From Ryuthela nishihirai (lineage: Eukaryota; Arthropoda; Arachnida; Araneae; Heptathelidae): a stretch of DNA of 64,000 nucleotides. Positions within the stretch are counted from its first letter, which is position 1. Each line of letters begins with the position of its first letter. Shown one piece after another: positions 33,285 to 45,399 of the stretch. The translations under genes and the position numbers were made by a program. Location: contig JAWZYU010000004.1 of NCBI GenBank assembly GCA_038380435.1, forward strand, positions 23,348,001 through 23,412,000. The letters run 5' to 3'. Below the pieces are notes generated by a model that worked only from the letters and a program-made list of their open reading frames with translations, was not told where the DNA came from and did not search any database.

Positions 33285-36157
33285 AATGTGACCTTTATGT
33301 CTTATGCTGAATGTGGTGGACCTTGTGCCATCTATAATCAGGAAAGACAGCTTATTTTTCCAATTGTTGTTAATGAATCAGATGTTAATGAGGAAGCCAC
33401 TGACTCTTAAGTGTTACTAATGAAATATTTTGTACATGTTTTTTTTTTTTAATTTTATGCCTACAGGTGGTAATCTGTGTATTTACTATGGATTGATTTT
33501 TTTTCTTTAATAATGCGTAAAGCATGAATGACTTTCTCAATAACATCTGATTCATTGTAATGCTCTGAAAGATTTTTAAACTTTTTCTCTTTGGACCTTT
33601 TGACTGATCGAAATTAAATTAAAACTCCGTATAGCATATCGGGTGCCAGGCAATATTAACTTGCCAAATAAAATTAAATGAGGGTTTGTTAGATATATTG
33701 CCACTACTAGTCACAAAGAATTCAAAAGATTGTCAAATTTTTAAAGTTAAATCTTAATCAAAAATCAATTATTGTTCCTCAAGAGAAAAAATAGCAAAGT
33801 CAAAATATTCTTATAACAAACAAAGTTTATTTCCAAAAAATTCAAGACTCACTGTGTAAATGATGAATACAAAATAGTCTGAGCAAATAAAAGCTCATTT
33901 GAACATCTCCAAAACTGACAAACTTCTCAGCTAACATTTTCTCATTTTGACTATTCCACTGCCATTACTCTATCATTACTCACTCTTAGCCTACTAACTC
34001 CATGACCTAACATCACTTAGTATACATTCTAAATATTACGAGGCGCAATAGGATAAAACTCTTTTAATAAAACATGAATAAATACAGTACAATAAGTCTC
34101 GATTTCTAATCATCGAGACTTATTGTACAGTATTTATTCATGTTTTATTAAAAGAGACTTAGTATACATGCGGCGTGTGTTGCACGCTGGAAAAAACATT
34201 TGCATAATCTTACTATCGTGCACTAGCTATTATGCAAGAGGGGGGGGGGGGAGTGTCCTTTACACGTGCATTAGCCGCTGTCAATCAAAAGTCTGAGTTG
34301 TGCATGCACAACGCCTTTAGCGGATCGGAAGAGAGAAATGTCATAAGTCCAACTGAAATTAATTCCCAAAATAATAAATATAACATAAATAAAGTAGAGC
34401 TGGTTATGGAAAAGTAAAAGTGAATGGGTGAACCATCACAACTTCCCCTCTCAAAGGGAATCCAATTTTGACCTAACAGATTTTGATGAGCAAGTTTGAA
34501 TAAAAGGACACTTATGTCATTTACATATCACTGAACATAAATAAAGTAATAAATATGCATAAGCAAATTTGATAAGACAATCTACTCTCAAATTGACACA
34601 ATCTTCCATAACAACCAAACGTACCTCCTCCCGTTCCTCCTACCAGTGTATAAGTTTCGTATTTTAAATACATACAAGTGACTGTGGCAGTTAACTGCAT
34701 ACTAGCATTATTTGGTCTAACTAGTAACACATTCTGATATAATTCCAAAAGTTGCATACTGTACACTGCACAGAAAGCTTGTTAATATCACTCCTAATCT
34801 GTTTAACTTCTAAAAAGGTTAAAGAAATATTCAATTACATCAAATTCTGCACTTTCACAGAATATAAATACAGATGTATCAAAGCAGAGTACATAACTTC
34901 TGCTTATTCCCCTAACAAAATCAAATATGCGAAATCTATTCTTTCATGCCTGCCATACATAAAAAAATAGGTATTTCTACTACATTAAATCCTCCTAACT
35001 AGAAGCAAATATGTGGAGCTAAGAATTTCATTTTATAAACAAACTTGAGTGTAATCATCTGCTAAAACTTCACCTAAACACAATAGATTGAAAGCTAGCT
35101 GAATAAAAATAGCATTAATTACCTCCCCTCATCAAACTTTACATCCCCCTCCAAAGGAGTTTTGCTAGTGACAGTCTCAGTCAAACTAGTCTTTTTCATT
35201 GGGGACAGCTCTAAAAGGGTATAAAACTTCAAGACATCATGGTCAGCTCATATATATGTAAACAAATGCTGCCAATGTCATCCTGATAATTATGCATCAT
35301 TGACACATTAATATCACTGATCACACCAAACAGATTTAAACACGTGCATCGTATCTAAGAGTAAAGAAAAGCTGTATCAATAATTTGTCATATACGATGC
35401 TAACATTTCATCCAATAAAATTCCATATAATTTTTACAATAAGAATCAATTCAAATACAAAAATGCACTTCAAATATATAAATACACTTCCTAATACAAT
35501 TTATATAATCACTGTATATTAAATTATCTTTCATGGTGTCTTGACAGATATTCTTCTAATAATTAAAATAATTTCTTTATGTATTGTGCAGTTTTTATGC
35601 TAATGATTACATAATGTGTTCTAATACAAATGAATTGCATTTTATATTTCTCTTACAGAAAATAAATCGAAATATCTTTTATCTTTTGGTTTCGTTCGAA
35701 AAAATAATGATAGCAATATTATTTGTTCTTCAATATTATGTTATGAAATTGTAAATAGCTGTGACATAAATGTAACATATCAAAATTATCCGTATACTAC
35801 TACAGAGCTCAGGCATTACAATTGCAGAAGTAAAACTTCCTTAAATTGAAATGTCCCAAGACTGTGTTTCTAATTTAGTATTCTGATTTACATGTAATAA
35901 TATAAAATATATTTTAGATAGTTTTCTGCATCAGCCATTTTGATTCTCCTACACTATGTGAAGCATTATTCATCGTATAGCTGCTTCCTCTTATCATAAC
36001 TTAAGCAATTTTATTATTTTAAAGTAAATTGTTTTCTGTTCTGAAATTTGTTATATATATAAACTTTCAAAGCTTTTTTATGTGGCATTTTGAAAAAAAT
36101 TGAATTTATAAATTAATTAATTTAACATTAATTATAATTGAATTTTTCTTTTCACAG
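33285..36157. other. Intron, mostly unassigned
   Basis: Contains the hairpin insertion (34014-34169), a 12-G run near 34231 and a 16-bp palindrome gttgtgcatgcacaac at 34297-34312. Otherwise no exon or transposon identity was found; the last 30 bases form a polypyrimidine tract before exon 36158. Confidence 0.5.
34027..34156. mobile_element. 130-bp hairpin insertion with 13-bp direct repeats
   Basis: 34059-34103 and 34112-34156 are 45-bp inverted repeats with one mismatch (ctcttttaataaaacatgaa outward) and an 8-bp loop. The flanks acttagtatacat at 34014-34026 and 34157-34169 are identical, so the 130 bp between looks like one insertion with a target duplication. Confidence 0.72.
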
Positions 36158-36331
36158 ATTATAAGCCTAAAAATGGATGGGCCATAGATCCTTTTGGGTT
36201 ATCTCCCACAATGGCATACCTTCTTAGGCGAATGGGACTTGACAATATGGTTATTCAGAGAGTTCACTACTCTATCAAAAAGTATCTTGCACAGCAAAAA
36301 AGCTTAGAATTTCTATGGAGACAACCTTGGG
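36158..36331 (+). CDS. MAN2A: Alpha-mannosidase II-like gene, internal exon 3 in window (catalytic nucleophile)
   Basis: Exon encoding [17 protein letters not shown], then [19 protein letters not shown] and [10 protein letters not shown]. The Asp in AIDPFG corresponds to the catalytic nucleophile and zinc ligand of the Drosophila Golgi enzyme (Asp204), so the active site looks intact here. The acceptor is cttttcacag ending at 36157 and the donor is TGGG|gtatgt at 36331/36332. Phase 1 enters and phase 1 leaves, matching both neighbours. At 174 bp it is fully open. The residue motifs are visible in the sequence; the numbering comes from family knowledge. Confidence 0.96.
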
Positions 36332-36490
36332 GTATGTTTATGTGCAACATTAATTAAAATATGCTGAAATTTAAGCTTCATAAGATTTATAACTACTCTC
36401 ATTTTCAAAATATATTTGAATGCCAGATTTATAGTAAAATGAATTCTGTGTATAATAATAATTGATTAGAAAATTAAAATGACATAAGAC

Positions 36491-36705
36491 TCTTTGTCGT
36501 GGAGCAATAAAATTTTTAAGTTTATCCTTCAAACTATTTGCCTATTAAAAGTTTTTAGAAGCAAACTGACTTCACTGAAGACGTAGTGCTGTCCTTGCCC
36601 CGAAAAGCTTCTGAGTTTGCTTCTAAAAACTTTTAATATGTTTGAATAATCAAATAATAGTTTGAATGATAAACTTAAAAATTTTATTTCTCAACAACAA
36701 AGAAC
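36491..36705. repeat. Foldback element (MITE-like) with hammerhead-like core
   Basis: Imperfect inverted arms of about 75-95 bp (ttattaaaagttttt-type, aaatttttaagtttatc on both sides; inner pair agaagcaaact / agtttgcttct perfect) enclose a loop with CTGAAGA at 36575-36581 and GAAA at 36602-36605. Non-coding. Confidence 0.72.
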
Positions 36706-36861
36706 TTGAAGCTATTTTAATTATTTTCTGAGCAAGTAGGTCTTTTCAGTTGAGATTTAGAAAATGTTTTCATACCATAAACTTGAGCAGAGCCATAAAG
36801 AGTTTTAAGCAATCATTGCCTGGCTAATAAAAATTAGATGATTTTTGCAAATATATCTAGT

Positions 36862-39800
36862 GCAGGCTGTAGTACCTTTCAAAAGAGATACTCTCTTGTG
36901 GAAGTTAATGGAAGGGGAGGGCTTTCAGATTAGTGTGGCCTACTGATCTGGCAACTATGGCTACTTTTCTTTTTTTTCTACCCTGCTGAGGAGTGGTCAA
37001 CCACACAGGGTCCTGATACTGACCATATAAACTTACCAGACTAGACTGGAATTAGGCTCTGAGCTGATTATGGATCCTGAATTTACTGCACTGTTAGGCT
37101 TCAGTGGAGGGAAAATCTTCTGCTGAACTTTGTTTGTGGTTGACAGGCCCAAGTGAATAGATTCAAAGGATATGTTTTATCAGCTGGTGGACAATCCTGA
37201 GAAGTCATCCCAGGCACCTGAACTCTTGCTTCTATGGGCATCATCAAGTTCTACATTGGAGGAAATCTTCCAGTGTAGATGGCTTCAGCCTTTAGTGGTG
37301 AGGGAACAGGTCTTTGCCCCATGACTTCAATTACAGGGCTGTGTGATATTGTTGACATTCCCTACATAGTTTCTTTAAACATCCCATTAACCATTTTCTC
37401 TCTATAGGTAGTTGGAATGTGAGGACTTTGCACAGAGCTTATTATCTTGATGTCTTCACACAAGAATTCCACCATTATAATTTAGATATTCTTGGCTTGC
37501 AAGAGACCAGATGGACATACAAAGATCAGATTCTTAAAAATAATCTTAAATTTCTCTCTTCAGGGAGGAACAATAATAAGCATCACCAAGGCATGGGTCT
37601 GCTTCTCAGCAGACACACTAGTGATGCTCTTGTAGGATATGAGTGCATTAATGAAAGGTTTCTTACAGCAAAATTTCAGACGAGCGTTAAAGACTTTAAT
37701 GTTATCTGCTGTTATGGTGGATGCCAATGAGGATGAGAAGGATAGATTTTATAGACAACTTCAGGATATTTTGAATTCTGTCAAGAAAGGAGATATTACC
37801 CTTGTTCTAGGGGACTTCAGTGCTAAAGTTAGTACTGACTCTAACCTTTGGGGAGGGGTGATAGGTTTCTTGATATTTGTAGCTGCAATGACAAAGAGCA
37901 ACATCTCCTACATGTAAATAAACTTAATGATTTGAGAATAACTAATGCTTATTACAAACACCATGACATACATAAGTACACATGAGTTTCACCAGATGGA
38001 CTGTATAAAAGAATGATTGATTATATATTAATTAATAGCAAATGGGCTAGTTGTTAGCAATACCAGGCCATATAGGGGAGCTGAAATTGGAAATGACCAT
38101 TCCCTTATTAAAAGTGTCTTGCAACTGAAACTTAAGAAGTGTTGTGCTAAGATTAAAAAATTTACTTTTAATTTTAACGCTCTGGATGACCCAGTTATAG
38201 CTGAAGCTTACCATGATGATTAGTCATTATGACAGTCATGGTATGCTTACTCTGAAGTTGAGGAACAATGGGATCGTTTTAAACAGGCATTTCTTGGAAT
38301 TAACTGTACTCTTTTAGGAAAAAAGGAGCAGAGGAGGGAAAATTATTTGAATGATTAAGCACTTGAGTTAATTTTAAAAAGAAAGAACTGCAGGAATGTC
38401 CTTAATCTATACCCTACTAGTCCTGATAGAAAGCATTACAGAGACAATAAACGTGTAAAGGATCAGTTAGCTGTTGATAAAAATCTTTGGCTTGATGGCT
38501 TGGCTGACAAAGTAAGCAGTTAAACAGCACAACAGCAGAGAGCTGTACCAGATAGTTAATGTTTTGTGTGGTAGAAAACGGACAGGCATACAGGGATTGA
38601 AGGATAAACAAAGGTTATAGAAGGTGAGGATTCTGACATGGTTAAGTGAGCTGATTTCAGTGATATTCTAAACAATGTTTTGTTCAAACCAACAATGTGT
38701 TAGTTTGTCACATCGATGTGCTATTTCTAAACTTAAACTTGATAAAATTCAGGGGTGGATGAAATTACTACGGAAATGCTTAGAGCTTGGAATGTTTCGT
38801 TTACCACATGGATGACTGAAATTTTGAATATCTTTTATGATAAAGGCATGGTTCCTAAAGATTTTACCAGAGCTATAATTATCTCTGTTTTTAAAAAAGG
38901 TGATCACAGTTCTTTTGATGACTATAGGGGTATCACCCTACTTTCTGTTCCAGGTAAAGTTCTTTGCATGATTGTGCTTCATAGAATTAAGAATCTAGTT
39001 GACTGACAACTGCATGATGAGCAGTGTGGATTCAGAAGTGGTAGGGATTATGTAGATGAAATTTTTTTTTCACTAAGGCTGATTCTTGAGAAATGTTTAG
39101 AGTTCCAGGAACATGTGATTACTAGCTTTGTAGATTTCAAAAAAGCTTTTGATAAATTTGTGATAATTTCTGGTTGATCGTGAGATCTTATTGTACTAGG
39201 CAAGTTAGTTAGCACAATGAAATCTCTACAAGTGAGTCATGTGAGAGTTGGTAAAGCTTGTAGGAATTGGTTTAGCACTGCTTCTGGTGTGACAAGGGTG
39301 TATTTTTGTCTCGTTTCTTTAGTTTGGTTATTGATTATGTTAAACCAAAATTCTCTGCAAGGGAAAGATTTTGTACTTAAATTGTATAGAGATATGAAAA
39401 TTTCTGATTTAGATTATGCTGATGATTTAACCCTTTTGGCATGTGATGATGATGAGATGAATTCTTTCATTAGAGCTGTTGATGAGACTGGTAGTGGAGT
39501 AAATTTAGTGATAAACAGAGAGAAAACTGAAGTGATGAAAATTTGTCAAGCAGACTGTGATTCAGTTAATCTGAATGGTTCAGTCTTGAGCAGGTGTCAC
39601 AGTTTAATTATCTTGTGAGCTATGTAACAGATACTGGTGATTTGCAGCATGAGATTAACAAATGAATAGGTATTGCTGCCAGGACTTTTAATAATCTATG
39701 GAGAGTGTGGAGAAATAGGCATATGCACCTAAAGACTAAATTTAGACTGTATAATAGTTATGGTAGTGAAACTTGGATGCTTTGTAGACAAGATAATAAG

Positions 39801-39976
39801 GAACTAGGATGCTGTGGGCAGACAATGTCAAACGAGACCTTGTTAGAATTGTTGTGCAGTGGCCAGATGCATCAGATGTATCTCAGGACAGATATGCTTG
39901 GAAAACTAAATTGCATGCTCTGGTTGGACCTCTGTAGCCCATGGCTGCTTGAGAATGATGGTGATGATGATGATAT
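36862..39976 (+). mobile_element. RTE-like LINE copy H
   Basis: Nearly full-length + strand copy starting just inside the 5' region (tagtacctttcaaaagagat). Endonuclease text at 37419-37730 (LGLQETRWTYKDQI, LLLSRHTSDALVGYE) and VLGDFSAKVSTDSNLWGGVI near 37810-37865; RT blocks at 38755-39006 (DEITTEMLRAWN, LLSVPGKVLCMIVLHRIKNL) and 39217-39618 (DLDYADDLTLLACDDDEMNS). The block encoding RERLRWFGHVARM is deleted before the 3' end (junction near 39805). Ends in gatgatgatga. Many stops and frameshifts. Confidence 0.92.
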
Positions 39977-40020
39977 AATTTCAAAAGATAAAGATGCCAA
40001 ATGTCTTCATTTGTAAGAGG

Positions 40021-40800
40021 GTTAATCAATAAGTAATGGCAGTTTGGTCATAAAATATAATAAACTAAACACAGAGAGGTAAAACTTACAATATTTTCCC
40101 ACATAGTCTTCCTGCTTTGAATACACATGTTCAAGCAATCTACAGGTTTATTCATGCCTTTTAACAAAAAAAAGTTTGTAATTGTTACAAAAGCCTGTCG
40201 TGTACTTTTTTTTTTAACTTCATTATCATTAGAAACTTGATGGCATGTCAGTGAATTTTTCAAGGTCTGAATATGGGGAAATTGTATGGTACAAGATCAA
40301 GGCTGCAAGGTAGGTGATCAAAAACTTTAAATATCAGCTTTCCAATTGTTTTGATTGTCTGTTAAACATTATGGAAACAGCATTGTCATGGAGCAAAATG
40401 ACTGTTTCAGGCAATCTTCCCTTACATTTTGTTCTAATTGCAAATTCATTTATTAACATTTCTCATTATCATTTACTATTAACTGTTGCTTCTTGCTCTC
40501 AGTAATGTTCAAGAATAGGTCCTTGAGAATCCCAAGACATTGCCAACATATTTTTCTTGATGATGGCTTGGTTTTTAATGTTTTTGCTGGAGAATTAGTA
40601 TTTTTCCACTAAATGTTTTGATTTTGCTCTTAGGTTCGTATCCCATGGGCTACCCTCTTGGTTATACAACTAATGCTTGCATAATATGGTAAAGCCAATT
40701 TGCTTGTTTCTGTTTTCCTATGTTGAAGCCACCTTCTGATTTAAGCTCATGAGTTTGATTTGAACTATTGCAAGAAATAAATGAGACAAATAAAATAAAA
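40021..40800 (-). pseudogene. Mariner transposase pseudogene M1
   Basis: Reading the minus strand from about 40680 down, broken frames give SPWDTNLRAKSKHLVEKY, IIKKNMLAMSWDSQGPILEH, SFCSMTMLFP, then HLPCSLDLVPYNF near 40290 and LLKGMNKPVDCLNMCIQ near 40130. This is the order of a mariner catalytic domain: the WDxxG block, the HDNAxPH block (degraded), SPDLxPxDF and the C-terminal KCIxLxGDYVE block. All parts are mutated. It lies between LINE H and mariner M2 in opposite orientation to M2. Confidence 0.68.
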
Positions 40801-40914
40801 CTATTCAGTACAAAGTATCATTCTGCTATAGACACACTGAAGTGTGATTTTGGCAGTCTTGCCAACTGTAACTAGATGGGCTTGCATTGTTTCTTATGGA
40901 CATATGTCGTGCAT

Positions 40915-41090
40915 TGTGTATTATTGCACCATCAGAAGACAATCAAACAATGTGTCAACATCAAGTTTTGTGTAAAGCTAGAGAAAAGTCCCATTGAAAC
41001 ACATGAAATGCTATAAACAATTTATGGGGATGACATTGTCCAGAACACAAGCATTATAATGGTTTAAACATTTTCAAGAGGGTAGTCTGT
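40915..41090 (+). pseudogene. Mariner transposase M2, N-terminal part (split by LINE I)
   Basis: Frames give KTIKQCVNIKFCVKLEKS and PIETHEML, then IYGDDIVQNTSI and TFSRG, the N-terminal helix-turn-helix of mariner transposases. The text stops at about 41088 where LINE I begins and resumes after LINE I at 44662, so LINE I was inserted into an existing mariner copy. Confidence 0.72.
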
Positions 41091-44000
41091 AAATGGTAGC
41101 TAGGTAGTCACTGGAAGGAGAGCTATGTACCAATCCCCTGTGATGATGCATAGAACCGGCCAGGCCTAGCACCTAATGTCCGACCCCGCCTTCTCGTGGT
41201 GCAGACCATTAGTACCTTTCAAAAGAGATACTCTCTTGTGGAAGTGAACAGAGGGGGAGGGCTGCCAGATTAGTGTGGCCTACTGATCTGGACAACTGTG
41301 GTTACTTTTCTTTCTACCCTGCTGAGGAGTGATCAACCACACAGGGTCCTGGTGCTGACCATATAAACCCACTGGACTGGACAGATATATGGCTCTGAGC
41401 TTGATTATGGATCCTGATTTTGCTGCACTGGTGGGTTTCTGTGGAGGGAAAATCTTCCTCTGTGTTTTCTGTTTGTTTTTGGGTTGACAGCCCCAAGTGA
41501 ATAGATTCACAGGATATGTGACCAGTTTGAAGTACCAATTGGCATTGAATCAGCCGGTGAATAATCCTGAGCAGAGGTCATCGCAGGCACCAGAAGTCTT
41601 TGCTTCTATTGGCATCATCAAATTCTACATTGGAGGAAGTCTTCCAATGTAGATGGCTTCAGCCTTTTGTGGTGGGGGAATGGGTCTTTGCCTCATGTCT
41701 GCGATTAGGGGGCTGTTGATATTGTCGGCATTCCCTCTCTCAATAAACATAGTTTCTCTAAACATCCCACAAACCATTTTCTCTCCATAGGTAGTTGAAA
41801 TGTGAGGACTCTGCACAGAGCTTTTTTTCTTCATGTCCTCATACAAGAATTCCACCATTATAGTTTAGATATTCTTGGCTTGCAAGAGGCCAGATGGACA
41901 GATAAATGTCAGATTCTTAAAAATAATCTTAAATTTCTCTTTTCAGGGAGGGACGACAAAAAGCATCACCAAGGCGTGGGTCTGCTTCTCAGCAGACACG
42001 CTAGTGATGCTCTTCTAGGATATGAGTGCATTAATGAAAGGTTTCTTACAGCAAAATTTCAGACAAGCGTTAAAGACTTGAATGTTATCTGCTGTTATGC
42101 CCTCACTGAGGATGCTGATGAGGATGAGAAGGATAGATTTTATGGACAACTTCAGGATATTTTGAATTCTGTCAAGAAAGGAGATATTACCCTTGTTCTT
42201 GATGACTTCAATGCCAAAGTTGGTACTGACTCTGACCTTTGGGCAGGAGTAATAGGTCCTTTTGGTATTGGTAGCTGCAATGGCAATGGGCAACGTCTCC
42301 TACAGGTAAGTAAACTCAATGGATTCAGAATAACTAACACTTATTACAAACACCGCGACATACATAAGTACACATGGGTTTCACCCTCACCCGATGGGCT
42401 GCATAAGAATATGATTGATTTTATATTAATTAACAGTAAATGGGCTAGTTCTGTTAGGAATACCAGGTCATAGAGGGGAGCTGAAATTGGATCTGACCAT
42501 TACCTTGTTAAAAGTGTCTTGCAACTTAAACTTAAAAAGTGTTGTGCTAGGGTTAAAAAATTTACTTTTAATACTGAAGCTCTGAAAGACCCAGTTATAA
42601 CCAAAGCTTACCATGATAGGTTACTTAGTCATTATGACAGTCATGGTATGCTTACTACTGAAGTTAAGGAAGAATGGGATCATTTTAAACAGGCTTTTTT
42701 GGACACTAACAGTACTCTTTTAGGAAAAAAGGAGCAGAAGAGGCAGAATTATCTGAGTGATAAGGTACCTGAGCTTATTTCGGAAAGAAAGAACTGCAGG
42801 AATGTCCTTAATCAATACCCTACTAGTCCTAATAGAAAGCATTACAGAGAACTTAGTAAACGTGTAAAAGATCAGTTAGCTGCTGATAAGAATCTTTGGC
42901 TTGATGGTTTGGCTCACAAAGCCGAGGAAGCAGTTAGACAGCACAACAAGAGAGCTGTACCAGACAGTTATTGTTTTGTGTGGTAGAAAATGGACAGGCA
43001 TACGAGGATTGAAGGATAAATAAGGTAAGGTTATAGAAGGGCAGGATTCTGTCATGGCTAGGTGGGCTGAGCATTTCAGTGATGTTCTAAACAATGTAGT
43101 TAGTTCTACTCCCATTGTTTGCAATGATGATAGATGCATTGGTGGCTTTAATGTTGGCCCTATAACACAATCTGAAGTTATTTTGGCTGTTTCTAAACTG
43201 AAACTACATAAATCCCCAGGGGTAGATGAAATTACTACGGAAATGCTTAGAGCTGGGAATGTTTCGGTTACCACTTGGATGACTGAAATTTTGAATATCT
43301 TTTATGATAAAGGCATGATTCCTAAGGATTTTACCGGAGCTATTGTTATCCCTATTTTCAAAAAAGGTGATCGCAGTTCTTGTGATAACTATAGGGGTAT
43401 CAGCCTATTCTCTGTTCCAAGTCAAGTTCTTTCCATGATTGTGCTTAATAGAATTAAGAATCTGGTTGACAGTCAATTGCATGATGAGCAATGTGGATTC
43501 AGAAGTGGTAGGGGATGTGTGGATCAGATATTTTCACTTAGGCAGATTCTTGAGAAATGATTAGAGTTTCAGAAACCTGTGGTTGCTAGCTTTGTTGATT
43601 TCAAAAAGGCTTTCGACTCTGTTGATCGTCATAATTTGTGGTTGATTGTGAGATCATATGGTATACTTGACAAGTTAATTAACATAATGAAAGCTTGTGT
43701 GTGAGAGTTGGTAAGGCTTGTAGCAATTGGTTTAGCATTACTTCTGGTGTTCGACAAGGGTGCATTTTGTCTCCTTTTCTCTTTAGCTTGGTTATTAGGT
43801 TATGCGAAATTCACTTCAAGGGAAAGATTTTGGCCTTAATGGACTGGAGATACGAAAATTTCTGATTTAGATTATGCTGATGATTTAGCTCTTTTGGCAA
43901 ATGATGTTGATGAGATGAAAGCTGTTGATGAAACTGGTAGTAGAGTAGGTTTGGTTATGTACAGAGAGAAAACTAAAGTGATGAAAATTGGTCAGGCAGG

Positions 44001-44661
44001 CTGTGATTCAGTTAATCTGAATGGTTGCAATCTTGAACAGGTGTCATGGTTTAATTATCTTGGGAGCTATGTAACAGATAATGGTGATGTGTGGCATGAG
44101 ATTAACAGACGAATAGGGATTGCTGCCAGGACTTTTAAGAATCTATGGAGAGTGTGGAGAAATAGGTGTATACACCTAAAGACTAAAATTAGACTCTATA
44201 ATAGTTTGGTTCTTTCTAGGGTTAGTTATGGTATTGAAACTTGGACACTTTGTAAACATGATAACAGGAAAGTAGATGCTTTTGATTCCAGATGCTTGCG
44301 CAGTATCTTGGGAATTAGGTGGTTCAACTTTGTAACTAATGATGAGGTTAGCCAAGGAGTTTACTACCTCCTTTAAGCAGCATATTGTGCAGAGAGAGAC
44401 TCCAGTGGTTTCGCCATGTTGCCCGTATGAATAATTATAGATTGGCGAATAGGGTTATAAACTGTGTAGCTAAAGGCCTCAGAAAGAAGGGGAGACCTAG
44501 GATGTGGTGGGCAGACAATGTCAAACAGGACCTTGTTAGAATTGGTGTGCAGTGGCCAGATGCAGTAGATGTAACTCAGGATAGACTTGCTTGGAGAACT
44601 GAATTGCACGGTCTGGTTGGACCTCTGTAGCCCATGGCTGCTTGAGGTTGATGATGATGAT
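41091..44661 (+). mobile_element. RTE-like LINE copy I, full length
   Basis: The most complete copy, about 3570 bp, from aaatggtagctaggtagtca to a gatgatgatgata tail. Endonuclease ORF 41802-42473 (223 aa: LGLQEARW for QETRW, VLDDFNAKVGTDSDLWAGVI, SPDGLHKNMIDFILINSKW) ends at a TAG shortly before GSDHYLVKS. Then 42519-42986, 43054-43560 (KSPGVDEITTEMLRAG, GFRSGRGCVDQIFSLRQI), a stop at 43558, YADD at 43873-43884, and 43894-44630 (LGSYVTDNGDVWHEINRRIG, RVSYGIETWTLCKHDNRK). Inserted into mariner M2. APE endonuclease plus RT without RNase H, with a microsatellite tail, indicates an RTE-like clade; placement was made by motif only. Confidence 0.94.
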
Positions 44662-45235
44662 AGAAAGGATGTGGAAGATGACCCTTACAGTGGATGATCA
44701 AAAAATTACCTCCATCCCAGAATTGGTGGATAAAGTGGACAAGTTATTTGCAAGAAACTGTCATTTGGCACTTAGAATGATGGCAAGTGAAACATTTGTT
44801 GGTGAGAATCAAGTACATGAGGCCAGATTAGGAACATTTTGGTTAGTAGATTTTGTATGACAACATGCCTGCTCACACGATAATCAATGTAAGAATATTT
44901 CTGTTCAAAAAAAGGTTGCAGTGCTCATTCACCCCTCTTATTACCCCAACCTCGATCCTGCAGAATTTATCTCTTTTCCAAGTTGAAATTGAGATTGATA
45001 GGTCCACCGATTTGATATAGTTGATGGCAGTCAGAACAACATGATAGCATAGCTGAATACTATTACAGCAAATGACTTTTCCAAGTCTTTCCAAAATTTA
45101 TATGAGTGTAATTCGATATATGAGTGTATTCGATCCCTTGGAGCTATTTTGTGGGAAATGGTTAAGAAATATGCTTCTCTATGCGTTGTTGATTTTATTT
45201 CAGTCTCATTACTTCCTTGCCACACTGTATATGTG
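44662..45235 (+). pseudogene. Mariner transposase M2, remainder after LINE I
   Basis: Continues the HTH region (ERMWKM / KDVEDDPYSGRP in an adjoining frame) then VDKVDKLFARNCHLALRMMA and SETFVGENQVHEA at 44720-44825. It then jumps to a HDNxPAHT-like stretch near 44870, the KKRLQCSFTP block, and a C-terminal ITANDFSKSFQNLYE-like and LGAILWEMVKKYA stretch at 45060-45170. The segment between VHE and the HDN block, which should hold the first catalytic Asp, is missing, so this is an internally deleted copy. Confidence 0.7.
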
Positions 45236-45399
45236 ATATCATGTGGTGAATAGGTAAATCAGCAATAAAACTGCTTCAGAGGTTCCGAATATGCAGATGA
45301 GCCATCAGTACAAAGGACACTCTCTAAGAGATTTGCGCATTGTTTGTCCACATATTGCAAATTAGAGATTTCCATTTCATTGAAAATGTCAAAGACATT

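Noticed and set aside
44642..44860. Possible small independent gene
   Set aside because: The text is the mariner helix-turn-helix region continuing from before LINE I.
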